Shown one piece after another: positions 11,878-24,640 of a stretch of 64,000 nucleotides of DNA (position 1 is its first letter; each line of letters begins with the position of its first letter). The translations under genes and the position numbers were made by a program. A model generated the notes under the pieces. It did no database searches and was not told the origin of the DNA. It saw only the letters and a list, made by a program, of their open reading frames with translations. Source of the stretch: Linyphia triangularis (lineage: Eukaryota; Arthropoda; Arachnida; Araneae; Linyphiidae); contig OZ021724.1 in NCBI GenBank assembly GCA_963978545.1, forward strand, positions 31,762,433 to 31,826,432, written 5' to 3'.

Positions 11878-13790
11878 ACGAAATGTATGCTTTTTCTCAT
11901 AAGGTTAAATTTTATCTCAGTGTAGTGTTGGAAATTTCTAAAATTAATTTCTGTTAATTAATTGTGACCGTAATGTAATGAAACTCTATTGTGCAATCAT
12001 AATCTTGTAATTTATTAGAATTATGCAATTTTTAGCTCTAAGACTATCATCTAATTACTTCCATAGCATTAATAGAGTTCTTATTACTATTTTCTCTCTG
12101 AAAAGACTGGAATTTTTTTTTTTTTATAAAAACTACGTAATAGTTTTCAGCAATACATCTTTGGTGGGAAATAAATCTTAGGTGGATTATTTCTCCTTTG
12201 TTCAGAATATATCAAAATGACTATCTTTCAATAATCCGGCTCTACAAAAAGTAATTTTGATGGAATGATAACCTCGCTATTGATATCTAGTAAATGAATA
12301 ATAATTAAAAGACCCAAACATCTTTTTTGGATCAGCCATAAAGTTTTAAAAAAAATAATAAAAATATCTTTTGATTGTAGTACATTTCATAGATATAGAA
12401 TTATTTTTAAGTGAGTTTTTACTTTTGAAAAGGACATTATCTCTCTTTTTTATAATCAGTTTTTAATTTAAGAAAAATGTGCGCATATTTTTTAATACTT
12501 TCAGGATATACATTGAGTAAAGCTATATAAATTTTAACTAAAACGACACCCAAAAAATGTATTGTGTGGCAAATTCTTACCGTAAACGTAGCATTTTCAA
12601 AAGTATAAATAATCAAAATTCGCACTTGAGTTTTGTTCATTTTTCGTAGAACACATTTTTTTCGTTCGCATTCGTTAAATCGACATCATAAAAGCAACAT
12701 TTTGTTTTACTTTTCATGAAACTAGAATTAAAAAGAAATTTTACTCTTTATATCACTACCTTGTAACATAAAATACTATTCCGGTTACAATATACACTTC
12801 TTTCTATAATTGAGTTTTAATTAAGCACAATTAAAACAAAAAATATTATCTTTCACAAAATATGGTGTTTTTTTTTTAGGATAATGCACATTTCCGGCGG
12901 CGCGAACTGAGTTTTATAAGGCATAATATTTATTTTAAGAAAGATGTTATCAATAGAAAATTCGTAATTTGTATGCTAATAAAAATTTTGGAAAAGATAA
13001 TACTTTATATTGCTTCGAATGAAGAAAAAATGTTGTCGTTCATCTATTGTAATTGAAAGACTCGGATAAAATGGGAAACACTTTTATCCTGTAATGTGAG
13101 GAAATTAATTCAAAAAGCTACTTTTATTTGGGAAAGAAAAAAAATTAATTTCCAATCTCAGTTTTCAAAATTTGCATCACAAAGAATAGTTTTAAATTTC
13201 TTTTATTGCAGATAAAGGAAAAGATTTACTTTCTTGCGGAAATTTGGAATATTTCGTCTTTTTTACAGAAATGGATACATTTTATTTGTAACGTTATTAT
13301 TCATATTATTGAATCAATTGCAAATTATCAATATCGCAAATATCACAAAAGTTTGGCAAGTAGTAAAATACTGATTTCCTGATATGAAAACAGAATAATT
13401 CTTGTTATAAATATTTATAAAGAAATGAAACAAGAATTAGCTACAAGGATTGGGTTTAATGTTTTTTGATCTTGATTGGAATTTATCCAACCACTAAAAA
13501 CATCTGCAAAGATATCATTCTTGATTTTCTGTTTGGAACTTTTAATAATAGTCCTTCTGTATTTCAATTATAAAAACGTTCTATAGTTGTCACTTTAATG
13601 TATTTTTTTTATTTAAATTATCCGTAAATTTTTAATTAACGAGTAGAATACATACTTCAAATAATAGTTTTCTTTCGGATTCATAATTTTGAATTTTACT
13701 GAAGTTACAAAATAAATTTTACCCTTCTTATTTTTGAGAAAAAGTATCACCTGGATGTGGGTAGTTAATTATTTACAACTCAACACAGAA
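11878..13790. other. intergenic, no feature recognised
   Basis: Very AT-rich DNA with short homopolymers. No open frame of interest, no inverted-repeat ends, no RNA gene. Confidence 0.5.
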
Positions 13791-14610
13791 GCACATCTGT
13801 CCTTAAATTCTCCAGCATAGTTAAACACATCATATCTCGCGTCTCATCAACCACATCATTGATTCGATGAACAGAAAACAAAAGCACCTCACAAGCAGAC
13901 TAAAAACAAAACGTCCGTAACGAAGAATTACGCATCCATTAGTAACACTCACGTCCCAATAATGAATACTCTCCGAACCAGCAAAATCCGGAACGCGCCA
14001 TTTCTTTTTTCCCCTTCTGTTCCTCCAGAACGTTTTCGAAGAACATCTTCCTGTGGGCTAGAACAACCAGGGAACGCCTTTCTTTAATCCCGAGTCATAA
14101 GCAAAATATCACGTAGTTGGTAGACGCAATTGGCGATTTGTAGCAACAACGAAGATCATTGATACAGCGTTCTTTTTAGCAACAACGCTGTCTTATTACT
14201 CGCTATTAAAATGGCGGAAATCGACGGGCAAGCTGTGCAATTAGGAAATGAGGGGGGAGGAATATATTTGGCCCCTTTGTAATGGTAGACGGCAAAGCTT
14301 TTCTGGAGGTTTTAATCGTATAAACAGAGGAGTTTCTTTTGTTTTTACCACTGTGATTGTTCCTCGCTATTGGTTAAAGGGAGTGGTTTGGGGATGAAAT
14401 CGCTGGTTTTCTGCAGATGCCGGAGCCAGTCAAGCGCAGATCAAAGATTCTGCTGTCTTCAATGCCGAGATAAAAGCCATCAAAAAGCTGCTTTGTTATT
14501 GGCCATGAAATGGTGGTTGAACTTCGAAAATAAATAATCTTTTGATAGTATCGTCTAAAACCCACTTGGACGGGAAGTTTGGGGTTCCGAATGGAAGAAC
14601 TCAGTTCAGG
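13791..14610. other. GC-richer island
   Basis: Less AT-rich than its surroundings, with a small inverted repeat (ACAGCGTT / AACGCTGT, about 14163-14190). The minus-strand 103-codon frame at 14374-14685 lacks family resemblance, and I do not call it a gene. Possible regulatory DNA. Confidence 0.3.
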
Positions 14611-15774
14611 CTCATTTGGTACGATAAAATTAACTGAGTACCTCCTGGACCAAGTTGCATATCTTCGTAGTGAATATACTGCCAATGTTCAATTTAGAAC
14701 AAGCGTTTCCATTATTATTATTTTTTTTAATTTTTTTTTGTTTTGTTTTGCAACCACCGACTGTCTATTTCTGCCACTTATAATTTTTTTTTTATATAAA
14801 ATTATATAAATTTTCTATGTTTACGAATCATTCAGAACTAGACAGGATGAATGCAATTTAAAATGTCCTCGTCGATTGTTCCAGAACACGGCTCATTTGA
14901 TTGATTGATTGTCATACATTTTGCAGTAGAAATCTAAACTTTAATTATTATTATTATTATTTTTTTTTTCATTCAGCAAAAATAAATCGAGTAACTTCAA
15001 AATGCCATAGATATAAATTGGGTCACTTTTACGAAGTTACACTTGACAGGAATCATTATGGGAGTTTACTGTAAATTTAAAGAATTTCATTGCAGTAAAA
15101 TTGAATATTTTTTGCTTCGAAACTATAACCAAATGGTTTACGATTTTATTCAAAACCAGGATCCATAACAATGGAAACCATAAAACACAGACGATGTGTC
15201 AATATTTCCTGCGTCATCAATTCGAAGATTCTTAAAGAAAATGCTCATGCAAGATGATTTTTTCTAACAGTCATTCTACTGATTCCTTACTAATTTAAAA
15301 TTTAATTTATAGTACTTAAAGAACCTCATTTATTATTTTGGAAATGGATGCATGATTTGTTTTACAATTAATTTCAAAATTTTTTGTTTTATAAGCTACT
15401 AAATAATTTATGTTTGGCTAAATGAGTATTACAAATAGGGTTTTAAAAATTGCCATTTATATTTTCAGCGTATTGTTTGTTTAAGTGTTGTTAATGTTTT
15501 ATTAAGAAACTACTGAAGTGCTGAAAATTAGTAACATTTCATAGTAGTCTCCAATTTCAAATTTGTTATTCAATTATTTTAAAAATTAAAAAATTATTTT
15601 GATTCATCAATCTCACAAAAATAAGAGTACAATTATTTTAATTAAATAAAAATATCATGCATGGATAGATATATTTGTAAAGTGTGTAGTATACTTTTTA
15701 CAGTCGGAAACCGCACGAGAAAATTTTGAATGAATGTGTTTAAAATTTGATTGAAACCCCAACTAACACTGTTT
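14611..15774. other. intergenic, no feature recognised
   Basis: AT-rich sequence with T-runs and a short ATT repeat near 14945. Nothing supported. Confidence 0.5.
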
Positions 15775-16690
15775 GCCCGTGTTTCAGGCATAGGGAGAAT
15801 AAAAACAGAAAATTACGTTAAACGCTTCTTATTATCGAATATTTAACAAAAATAAAATTACATAATTAGGAAAAGAACGATAACAGATTAATCTCAAGTT
15901 TCAAAACTAAAAATATAGCTAAACATTTTAAAATGAGTTTTTTAGAAACATCAGAAACGTCTATCAATACCATTCCACTGTGACTTTAATTTGAGAAATA
16001 TAATAGAAAAAAAAAAGACAGACGAATCTAATTACAGAACATAAAAGAAATCACTTAAGATCCAAGGAGGCATTCACCATACCGAGAACAGTCACAGTTA
16101 AAATTATTAAAAATCTCCGTAGAAATTTTTTAACTAAATTGTTTTCAAGTTCAATCAAAACATCCATAAACAGAACCTTTCATATGAGAAATATAAGGGA
16201 GTAAGAAGACAGACGAATCTAGTTACAGAACATAAAAAAAAACATACTACAGTCAAGAACAATCACAGTTTAATCTTTAAATATCTCCGCAAAAGAATTT
16301 AAATTAAATTGGTTTCAAGTGCAATCAAAACATCTATCATTAGCATTCACATGTGTTTTCGTCATAGTTGAAAAGTAGGCAGAAACGGAATACAGTCGCA
16401 TCTAATTAACAGAATATCGAAAACAATACAAAGCGATAATAACAGGAACGAACGATCAGTTTAGGCACAAGTTTAAAAATTGTGTCTCACTAGAAAATTT
16501 AAAAAGAAATTAGTTCCATGGTTCAACTGCAACATTTTTCACCAGATGATTCACCTGTGCCTAAGTCATATGCGAAAAACATAAGAAAAATAGAAGATCT
16601 ATTTAACAGACCATCAAACAAAAAAAAACAACGACGTAATAAGGAAAAGAACAATCACAATTTAATCCCAAGTTTGCATACATAAAAAAG
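15775..16690. repeat. degenerate ~190-bp tandem array, about 5 units
   Basis: A landmark related to GAACAATCACAGTTTAATC recurs near 15876, 16085, 16257, 16452 and 16648 (spacings about 209, 172, 195, 196). A second landmark, GACGAATCTAATTACAGAAC, recurs near 16018 and 16210, with weaker matches near 16395 and 16590. Units are diverged, so the array is old. The unit size is near a nucleosome repeat, as in many satellites. Boundaries are approximate. Confidence 0.7.
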
Positions 16691-16799
16691 CAAAACCAAG
16701 CGACATTGAACTCGACGCATCTCATAACCTTTTCAAGTGGCCTCATCAAGGTGGGAAGGGAGAATGAATTCGTGATCACTTTTAATTGCAATAAACACA

Positions 16800-16990
16800 A
16801 ACAAGTGGTCTACACCTTGGCTTTTACGGGAGCATCTTCTTCATGAGGAAGTGGAAAGACCCTCTCTCGAACGAGTTTCATCAACAAAGATAACCTCTTT
16901 GTGGCCTGGAACAGCCTTGGAACACACGCCCTCTGCTTGCTACCATTATGAATGGATGGCTCTTCCAGGCCCTTGGAAGATACCCTTTTT
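16800..16990. other. GC-richer island
   Basis: About 180 bp of balanced composition with paired repeats such as GGAACAGCCTTGGAACACACG. No coding frame. Possible regulatory DNA. Confidence 0.25.
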
Positions 16991-17543
16991 AAATATTTAA
17001 CTGTTTTGTGATTGTATCATTGTTTTCTAGAAAAGCTGATTTAGGCACCGTAATAGGGTGATTTGATGGTAAAATGGGATTTTCTTTTGGTAATTGTACC
17101 AGTTGCGTCTGCTCGCATCGAATCAAGCTAGAAACGTATAAGCACTCAATTTTTTCCAAGGTTGGAATTGAAGTTCTGGCGATTTGAATAGGATATATTT
17201 TAGATGGAATGAGTTTGTATGGAAAACAAAGCAAAAGTCGTTTAGGTTCTGTGATAAAGTTGAATTTGTTAAATGATATCTCTGTCAGTTACATTACGGT
17301 CAATTGCACGAGTTTAATGCCCTCAGTATATAATGGACTGCAGCAGGAAAGATTTTACTTCTTGGATAGTATCTATAAATTATGCATGCACTTTGTTTTA
17401 TAATTAAATAATGATTGGTCTTCTAATTTTATGTTTTACTTGTAATGAGCTGATTTAACAAAGGGAAGTTTCTCTCGAATAGGCCTTCATACAGAAAAAA
17501 CTATGCTGTGTTTGAAAGCATTTGATTATTTCCTTCATGTATT
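16991..17543. other. intergenic, no feature recognised
   Basis: Short overlapping frames on both strands (64-81 codons) without recognisable product. Nothing else. Confidence 0.45.
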
Positions 17544-17547
17544 TTAA

Positions 17548-18061
17548 GGGGAGTTGGTACCAAAAAATTTATAAACAAATGATTTTGAGTTTATGATTGT
17601 TTATCAAAATTTAAATTCTCCCCTTTAAAAAGATACCTCATTTGTAATAATAGCCTAACAAGAAGTGTTCTTAAAATCAAAATTGGTAACTCTTAGTGTA
17701 AGTTGAGTTTTCTTTAAAATTCTCAAAACTACATTTTTCATTAATCATGTACCTTTTTCTCAGAAACTGCGTAAACTATTTTCCTGAAATTTTTACCACA
17801 TATTCCTTTTATGTATATACTAAAGTGAGATTTTGTTGTTAGTTTAAAAATGTTTTTTGTTTTTGGCTTTTTTCGGCAAAAACAAACTAAAACATTCAAA
17901 AAGTAAGTGAATCACAATTGAAAGCTAACTTCAGTAGAATAACAAGTGTCTGCTAAATGCACTGAAAAAGAAATTAGGCTTCAATGTCAAATACTTTCTG
18001 TGAAAAAGGCACATGAAATATGCCAAATTAACATTAACGGTAAAGAGGGTACTAACTCCCC
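17548..18061. mobile_element. TTAA-flanked inverted-repeat element (514 bp)
   Basis: Flanked on both sides by TTAA (17544-17547, 18062-18065). Its ends are GGGGAGTTGGTAC and, reversed, GGGGAGTTAGTAC. TTAA target sites are the hallmark of piggyBac transposases, so a piggyBac-type MITE is the likeliest reading. No transposase inside. The short terminal repeat makes the class less certain than for the element at 44958. Confidence 0.6.
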
Positions 18062-18338
18062 TTAAAAAGATTGGGTAGTACGTTTAAAATTATAAGTCCT
18101 ATTATGTCTAATAAATATTTAAATATTTTTTTATTAAATTACTATAGTTTCTTAGACAGATGATAAATATTCCACTATTGAAATTTCTTTTAGAAAATTG
18201 TTGCAATTTGCCTAACTTTCAGCTGTCATAGGTATAAGTTGTAATATTAACATGGAATTCCATATGAGTATATACTGTATTTAAGCATTATGTACATTAG
18301 ATGAGACAAAGTTTAAATCCAATGGCATAAGGTTTTGT

Positions 18339-18681
18339 CATCGATATAGATAAACAACTGGATAGACTGCTCCATTGTAAATGCAATGTCTCGGCAATCC
18401 GTATTTTTTATCCCACCAATTGCATCTGGTAACGGCTTCATTTTCCCAGAGTTAAGCAGTCTATTGAGTTGTTTATCTATATCGATGGGGCCGACCAAAC
18501 GGTATAGTGGTTAGCGTACTAGCTTCTAGACCGCGAGGTTGAGGGTTCGAGTCCCGTGTTAGGCATGGGTGTTTGTAAATGTATGTTGGTTTGTCTAATG
18601 ACGAATGTTTCGGCGCATTATAGCCCTCGTGTTGCTGACGGCGCCAGATAATCTGAAAACAACCAACCAACTATATCGATG
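18339..18681. mobile_element. hAT-like MITE, copy 2, interrupted by a SINE
   Basis: Same terminal repeats as the element at 278. Without the SINE at 18490-18670 and its duplicated site it is about 149 bp. The 8-nt flanks GGTTTTGT (18331-18338) and GGATTTGT (18682-18689) match at 7 of 8. Right-hand internal sequence (the block with CGGCAATCCGTATTTTTTATCC) is shared with copy 1, which has about 190 bp more. The SINE must be younger than this MITE. Confidence 0.8.
18490..18670 (+). mobile_element. tRNA-derived SINE family A, full length
   Basis: 181 bp. The tRNA-like head has an A-box region (GGTATAGTGGTTAGC) and a perfect RNA polymerase III B box (GGTTCGAGTCC), then a ~90-bp body and an AACCAACCAA tail. 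It is flanked by a perfect 13-bp target-site duplication CTATATCGATGGG (18477-18489 and 18671-18683), which lies in the terminal repeat of the older MITE. Reverse frames over it encode a peptide beginning with the motif QIIWRRQQHEGYNAP, which recurs at every copy and is a repeat artefact. Confidence 0.92.
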
Positions 18682-18689
18682 GGATTTGT

Positions 18690-19931
18690 TTTAAACCATC
18701 GATCGTTTTTGAAAATACCCTAATAATACCTTAAATTTCAAGTTACAGAATATTCAGAAAACATTACAAAACCCTTAAGCCCAGAGACCTAAACTTGCTT
18801 TCGGAAAGATCCATTTCTTTTTCCTATCTTAAAAATTGGGATCTTGTCACTTTTCAACTATATCGCATAAATTATTAAAAAACCATTTTAAACTTTCACA
18901 GACCTACTGCAACAGACAAATATCGGCAATAAATCCCTGCTAGAAAATAAACCACCTTTACCGCAAGCCGTCAATTGCCCAAACTTAACTTAACTCGACA
19001 GTTGCCAGATCTTTTCTCGAAGCCACAAGGAACAGTTGGAACTTTTATTCAAATAACGTTAACTGGTGTTCTTGGGGGGTTAGAAGTGGTCTGGAATATT
19101 TGACAGAGAACTTAATATATGCAGATGAAAACCGTTCAACCCCTTAAGAAAGTGCAGGACACATCCAATGTCGAAGATATTAAATCCTGCTTTATATGGA
19201 AATAGTGCACATTTTTCCTGCACCTAACTCAAGTAGCTGATGGATATTTTTTTCCCCCCAACGATTTCCTGGGAGTCGTTGAATTTGTAATAGATTTGAA
19301 ATTTGATTATGGTGACTCCTTTTACTTAAAAGTGGCTTCTTAAGAAGAATTTGGGTTTTGAGTGAGAAAATTTAAAAGCTGATTTAAAAGAGGATTTAGT
19401 TGGAAGAATATCAGTTGGGTAGGAAAACAAGAATAGGAATGTGATGGATATGAGGATAAATTTAGAAATTAAGTGTTTGAATTTATTGATAGTTTTAATA
19501 TTTTTTAGCTTCGGTATCAAAATCAATTTACTATTTGAAAGTTGAGGACTTTAAATGTGTTGATTTGTAAACGTTGTTGTGGATAATATACGATTTGCAA
19601 TAAGTTATATCAGTTACGTTTTATGGAGTAAAAATTAATATCTACATATTATATACTACTAGGTTATAAGGTATTCTGACCAGTAGGGTTACAGCTAAAA
19701 AATATTTCATTGGTATTTGAAACAAGAAGAGATGTCAAGACTGTTATTTCAATAAAAATATCAGGTTAAAAAATAAACAAAGATTGTTTTAGTAAATAAT
19801 GCTTCTTATTAAATATACCTTCAGATATTTGGATTCCTTTAATCTTAATCAATTCTTACTAGTTTTCTCTTCATATTCAAATTTCCAATTCAAACATTAT
19901 TTACTAAAATTACTAAATGTACTAAATTGTA
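18690..19931. other. intergenic, no feature recognised
   Basis: AT-rich; GC-richer around 18900-19050. No gene or transposon end supported. Confidence 0.45.
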
Positions 19932-20673
19932 GATGGACTCTCCAATGTTGATTTTATTGACTGCCTTCCCACCACACTTAATAAGAATGAATGTTGTCCG
20001 GAATTTCTTAGGCAATTGGCATTGGAAATTATTAATCAAATTCCTTCAATTGACATCAAAATCAATACAAATGGCAGCAAAATAGATATACAGGCAGGCA
20101 GTGGAATTTATATAGAAACGCCCGTAGAGAAACATTCTATTAAACAACGTAATCCAGATTTCTGCTGTCTTTCGAAGCGAATTAATAGCAATTGACCTGG
20201 GTTTAGAGAATATCTTTGGCGAGGTCAACTACGGAGACTTATGGATTCTATCCGATAGCCGAAGTTCCATTCAACACCTCAAAAACTGGGCCCTCGTGGG
20301 AGACAAAACCAGTCTATCCATAATACGCAAAGTCAAGAGCATATCCCGACTGCACAATGTGCACTTTCAGTGGATCCCGTCACATGTAGACATCCACGGA
20401 AATGAATTGGCTGACACTCTTGCTAAGGAGGGACTAGAACACCCTGTCCTCTCTACTCAAGAACTCACATATCAAGAGTTATACTCAAAGAAAATAGCTC
20501 AAAATAAAGCGAAATGGCATATACCTCCGTCTCACGAATGGTATAAAGCCAAAAAGCCAGGACACTCCCTATCTCTTCCTTGTGATAGGTACACCAATAC
20601 CCGTCTGTCCCGACTTGCTATGTCAATGGCTTCACTGATATTGTCTGACTTCGTCAGACAAAAGGGAGATTAG
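19932..20673 (+). pseudogene. decayed LINE pol C-terminus (RNase H)
   Basis: The translation from 19932 resembles the reverse transcriptase-RNase H linker and RNase H domain of arthropod I/Jockey-like non-LTR retrotransposons. The first part, in the 19932 frame, includes the first RNase H motif as NTNGSK, where TDGS is usual, so the first catalytic Asp reads as Asn. Around 20163 the frame shifts by one base. The rest keeps SELIAID, LSDSRSS and the C-terminal motif NELADTLAKEG, ending at 20673. A CAA-rich tract (20673-20690) follows directly and could be the element's tail. Upstream reverse transcriptase is missing, so it is a 5'-truncated dead copy. The family is firm; the exact clade is not. 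Confidence 0.8.
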
Positions 20674-20690
20674 AAACAACAACAACAACT

Positions 20691-21330
20691 AAATGTAATG
20701 CCACATTTTTAAATCTTTTGAACCTGTTGATTATAATAGTGCAGATTAAGTTTGGGCAATATTTAAAAACATATATGTTCAGGTACTAAGAGTGACTTCC
20801 GGACTTTAAAAAATGAGTATCTCAAAAAATGAGCTGACAAGTTATTGAAGCTAATATGATTATCAAAGAGTCAGTAAAGTACAGAAAAATCATAATTTTA
20901 TCGACTATCCAGTAAATTTGCAAGTAATTTTAATCGTCTGTGAATAACGTTTTCGGATATATTTATTTTTAAAGTTTGATGTTTCTACTGGAAAATTCTG
21001 TATCAAGACAATCGTTCTATTTTCACTAGTTTGCGTTTACAAAATTACAATATTGTTCAAGTGATCCTGCACCATTACCCATTAATGAATTTTTTTTTAA
21101 ATAAATAGTAAATTCAATAGTTCTGCTTAATTTCGAAAATATATCATCTCATCTCATCAGTAGTCTATAATAAAATAACAAAAGCATATGCGTTTTACGG
21201 ATAAAATAAAAAGCTAGTATGAAAAGGTAAATCATTTCTCAATTTAACACGAATTGATTGAATTAACCTTACTAAAACACACCATTTTGATCGATGTGCA
21301 ATCATCTCATCCATCCAAGTAACAAATTCA
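20691..21330. other. intergenic, no feature recognised
   Basis: AT-rich DNA after the LINE remnant. Nothing supported. Confidence 0.45.
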
Positions 21331-21720
21331 ATGAGCTGCAACTACTCACCAATCACCAAAAACGAAAGATCACCCTCTCATAATCACTTCCTTTTAATAG
21401 ACTCTTGAAATCACCCCAACGAACGCCACTTTCCAAGCTTGCTGCAAGAGTCTCTCCTGGTAGCCATTAATCATTCCATCTTCGGCTACTACCCCATTAT
21501 TAATTAATTTGTCGCCATCTTCAACTTTCTTTTCTCCGCGACAGTTTTAGTTAGCTCTGGTAAAAGAGAGATTGAACTTTCCATTTACCTTAACGACTTC
21601 GTCCTTTCGGAAGCTTGGTGGAAAAATTAGAACTTTTTTTTTTATGAGAGTGAAAGTGGCAATGACTGGACATCGATTACCTGACTGGAATGCCTATAAA
21701 AATGGCTGACAGTTAGGTGA
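21331..21720. other. GC-richer island
   Basis: Composition shifts to near balance, with CCATTAATCATTCC and TATTAATTAATTTG near 21460-21510. No coding frame. Possible regulatory DNA, judged by texture only. Confidence 0.3.
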
Positions 21721-22982
21721 GTTATCGTTAAAAGAATATTGATTAAAAAAATCGAATTTCGGATAGTTTAGTGGATTTGGTCAGGGCTCCTTATCAAAAG
21801 ACTTCGGTGAGAAATGGTGCGAAATCTTGAAGCTTAGTGTTTGGATTTTTCTTACTTATACCTTAAGAAGTGTGAAACTTATGTGTTTAGTAAAGTTTGA
21901 TATTGACTATTTGAAATTATGTTAATTATAAAACTTATGCACGATTACATTACAGACAGTTCGCGAAAAAATGAAATGTATATTGTGTTTGACTAATGAA
22001 AGGTGAATTATTCTAATCAGTTTTCAAATCTGTATTGCGATTAGTCACAAACATGTTACAGGTATTGCGAGACGATGGAACCCCACTCAAAATAATGCTT
22101 ATGCACAGTAGAATAATGCATGTGTATTGCATATAGTAGATAGTCCCAAAAACTTTAAAAGAATGTTTATCTTGTCTAAAAGGATTTAGCGAAAATTACA
22201 AATATTGTACAAATAGTTTTTTGTGCAACTATTACGGTAGTATGAATAAACTATTTTTCGTGAATCATTCACCTCGATTAGGGAATGTGTCCATATTCCA
22301 TAGAGTTTAATGACCAAGTGGGAAAATCATTTTGAGAATGGGTTGATTAATAAATGGATATATTCTTAGTAAAAAATATTATTCAATCATATCGTATTCA
22401 AAATTAAATAATGCGAAAATGTGTGAAAATGGATTAAAGTAACTGATGGGCATCTTCTTTGAAGTAAGAAATTATCCTGGAATGTTTATTATATTTTGAA
22501 CTTTGTAAGAGCCGTATATCACTTGAAAATAAATCTTTTTATTATCATTACAATGTTTCAATTTCCCCGGACGCTTGTGAAAAGTTTTGAAATTTCTCAC
22601 TGTCTGTCAACAACAGCAAAATACAAGATCAAAGAAAATATATTTTCTTGAATCATTCACACGAGTTTGATCGATTTAAAACAATAAAGTTTCCAATTAG
22701 CTAATTGTAATTTTGTAAATTTTCTATTAACAAAACAGCTCTATTTGTAAAAAGTATTTTTAAAACTAGAAAATCAAATTTGCATTTCAAAATAAAGTGT
22801 TTTTATAAGGAAAACTATCATCTTTAATTAGGTTAAATGTAGAAACCTTAATGTATTTTCAATTTTTATAAGAATCAAAATATTTTCAGACTATAAAATT
22901 TAACTTGTCGTTTTAGTTTTTGAGTAGGTGAAAAATACAAGCTAAATAATAAACTACGCTAAACTAACTAAAAAAAATCAAA

Positions 22983-23025
22983 AAATCAATTTTCTAATTA
23001 AAAAATTAAGTTAGAAAATTGATTT
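22983..23025. repeat. 15-bp perfect inverted repeat
   Basis: AAATCAATTTTCTAA (22983-22997) and its exact reverse complement (23011-23025) around a 13-nt loop. AT-rich, so chance is plausible. Confidence 0.7.
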
Positions 23026-24098
23026 GTAGCAATATGATTTTACAATTTGAGAATTTGCAATCAAAATATTTTTCTTATTTCATTACACAAATTGCTCAGA
23101 TACCAACAGTTTCATCCGCTCAAAAAAATTAACTTAGATCTTTAATTTGATCTTACCACCAACATTGAGACCCTCAAACGTAATGAAGGCAAGTTATAAT
23201 GAAATTCCGATAAGAACACAATATTCAACTATTGAACCTTCAACCCATAAAATTCCATTCCTTAACCAACTTCGATTATTAAAACCGTTAAGTCTCCTTA
23301 AGTTCCAGAATGAGATAAAAACTCTGCAAGACTTTAAGAGGCTTTAATGGTTGCCACCAATATCCCCAGATCGATTTATATTGGTTTAAATAATAAATTC
23401 TCGTTCGCTAAAACCACATACTTAATGATTTAGATTTTTCTCCCCAAACTTTTTTATTTATATTTTTAATATCCATTTTTCCAATCTTAGGTGTACAATA
23501 TCTACGTCGACTGTATATTAAATATTCGGAAGATCGTAACGAACACGCGAGATTAAAAAAAATTCAACTAATGCCCATACTTAAGGTTAAATTAATTTTT
23601 GTGATAAACTTTCATTTTAAACGAATTTCTGATCATCCGCCATTGGCAGGGAGGAATTTATGTATCTTGTGATTTAAGATATTTTTAAGATTCTTTTCGA
23701 ATAAAGAAGTTTTATCATTTGAGATGTCGATCAGTACGGATACGAAAACGTACTATACAGTTTCATTTTAGTAATTTTTGTTTATGATTTATTATTATTA
23801 TGGATGTGTTTTACCGAAAAAAAATTTGCTCTTAATATGACTTTTGATTTTTAATTTTCTAAATATGTTAATAGGAAATGAAGGTGCCATATAAGTGTAA
23901 GAAATATCATAAATTAATATAATTATAAGCTGTTTATATGAGTATGTCACAGACCATCTTTACTCATTTAAGAGCTAATTCACATGGACTGGATTAGGCT
24001 CCTTTTTGAAGCGAGACTTGTTCAGAGTTGCAATGTGTTTTCTTTTCAAAGTGCAATAAAAATTTAGAATATTAGTTAAGTGTCTGAATTACATTTAC

Positions 24099-24128
24099 AG
24101 TCCCTAATAAACATTTTTATTAGGGACT
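24099..24128. repeat. 13-bp perfect hairpin
   Basis: AGTCCCTAATAAA (24099-24111) and TTTATTAGGGACT (24116-24128) around a 4-nt loop. No T-run or other context suggests a function. Confidence 0.7.
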
Positions 24129-24640
24129 AGAGGATATGTAGGGGGAAAAAAAAAAAAAAAAAAAAACACCTTTAAATATGGGCAAGTCTTCCATGTCTCA
24201 TCTATCAAAACTATGAAATATATTAATAGCAAGGAAAACAATTTTCTCTATTATTTTAAATTGTTTTAATCTTTTTTTTTTTTTTTTTGTAGCATTCAAT
24301 TTTGATTTTTTTATACCACATAAATAAAATTATGTATCGCATTTTAAAAATCGATCAAAGGCTACGTTAAGAGAAATTTTACTCAATTTCGAAGACTATG
24401 CAATTAGCAAAAACGTCTCAATTCGATTTAATTGTTAGTGAATTACGTTGCGTCTCTGATGAATTTTTGTATATATTTAACATTAATTAAAAATCACTGA
24501 TTCTTTCGAAATCGAAAGATATTAAACATAAAAACTTTAGCATTTCTGCATCGCAACTTAAAACTAAGATATACATATTGCGCAAATTACCTTCCTGAAA
24601 TCCAATAAATGCACCCTCACAACCCAATAACCTAAACCCA

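Larger units (their letters stand above)
21721..24640. other. intergenic, AT-rich with small hairpins
   Basis: Contains two short perfect hairpins (22983-23025 and 24099-24128, listed separately) and an A-run near 24148-24166. No gene seen. The 66-codon frame at 23147 has no recognisable product. Confidence 0.45.
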
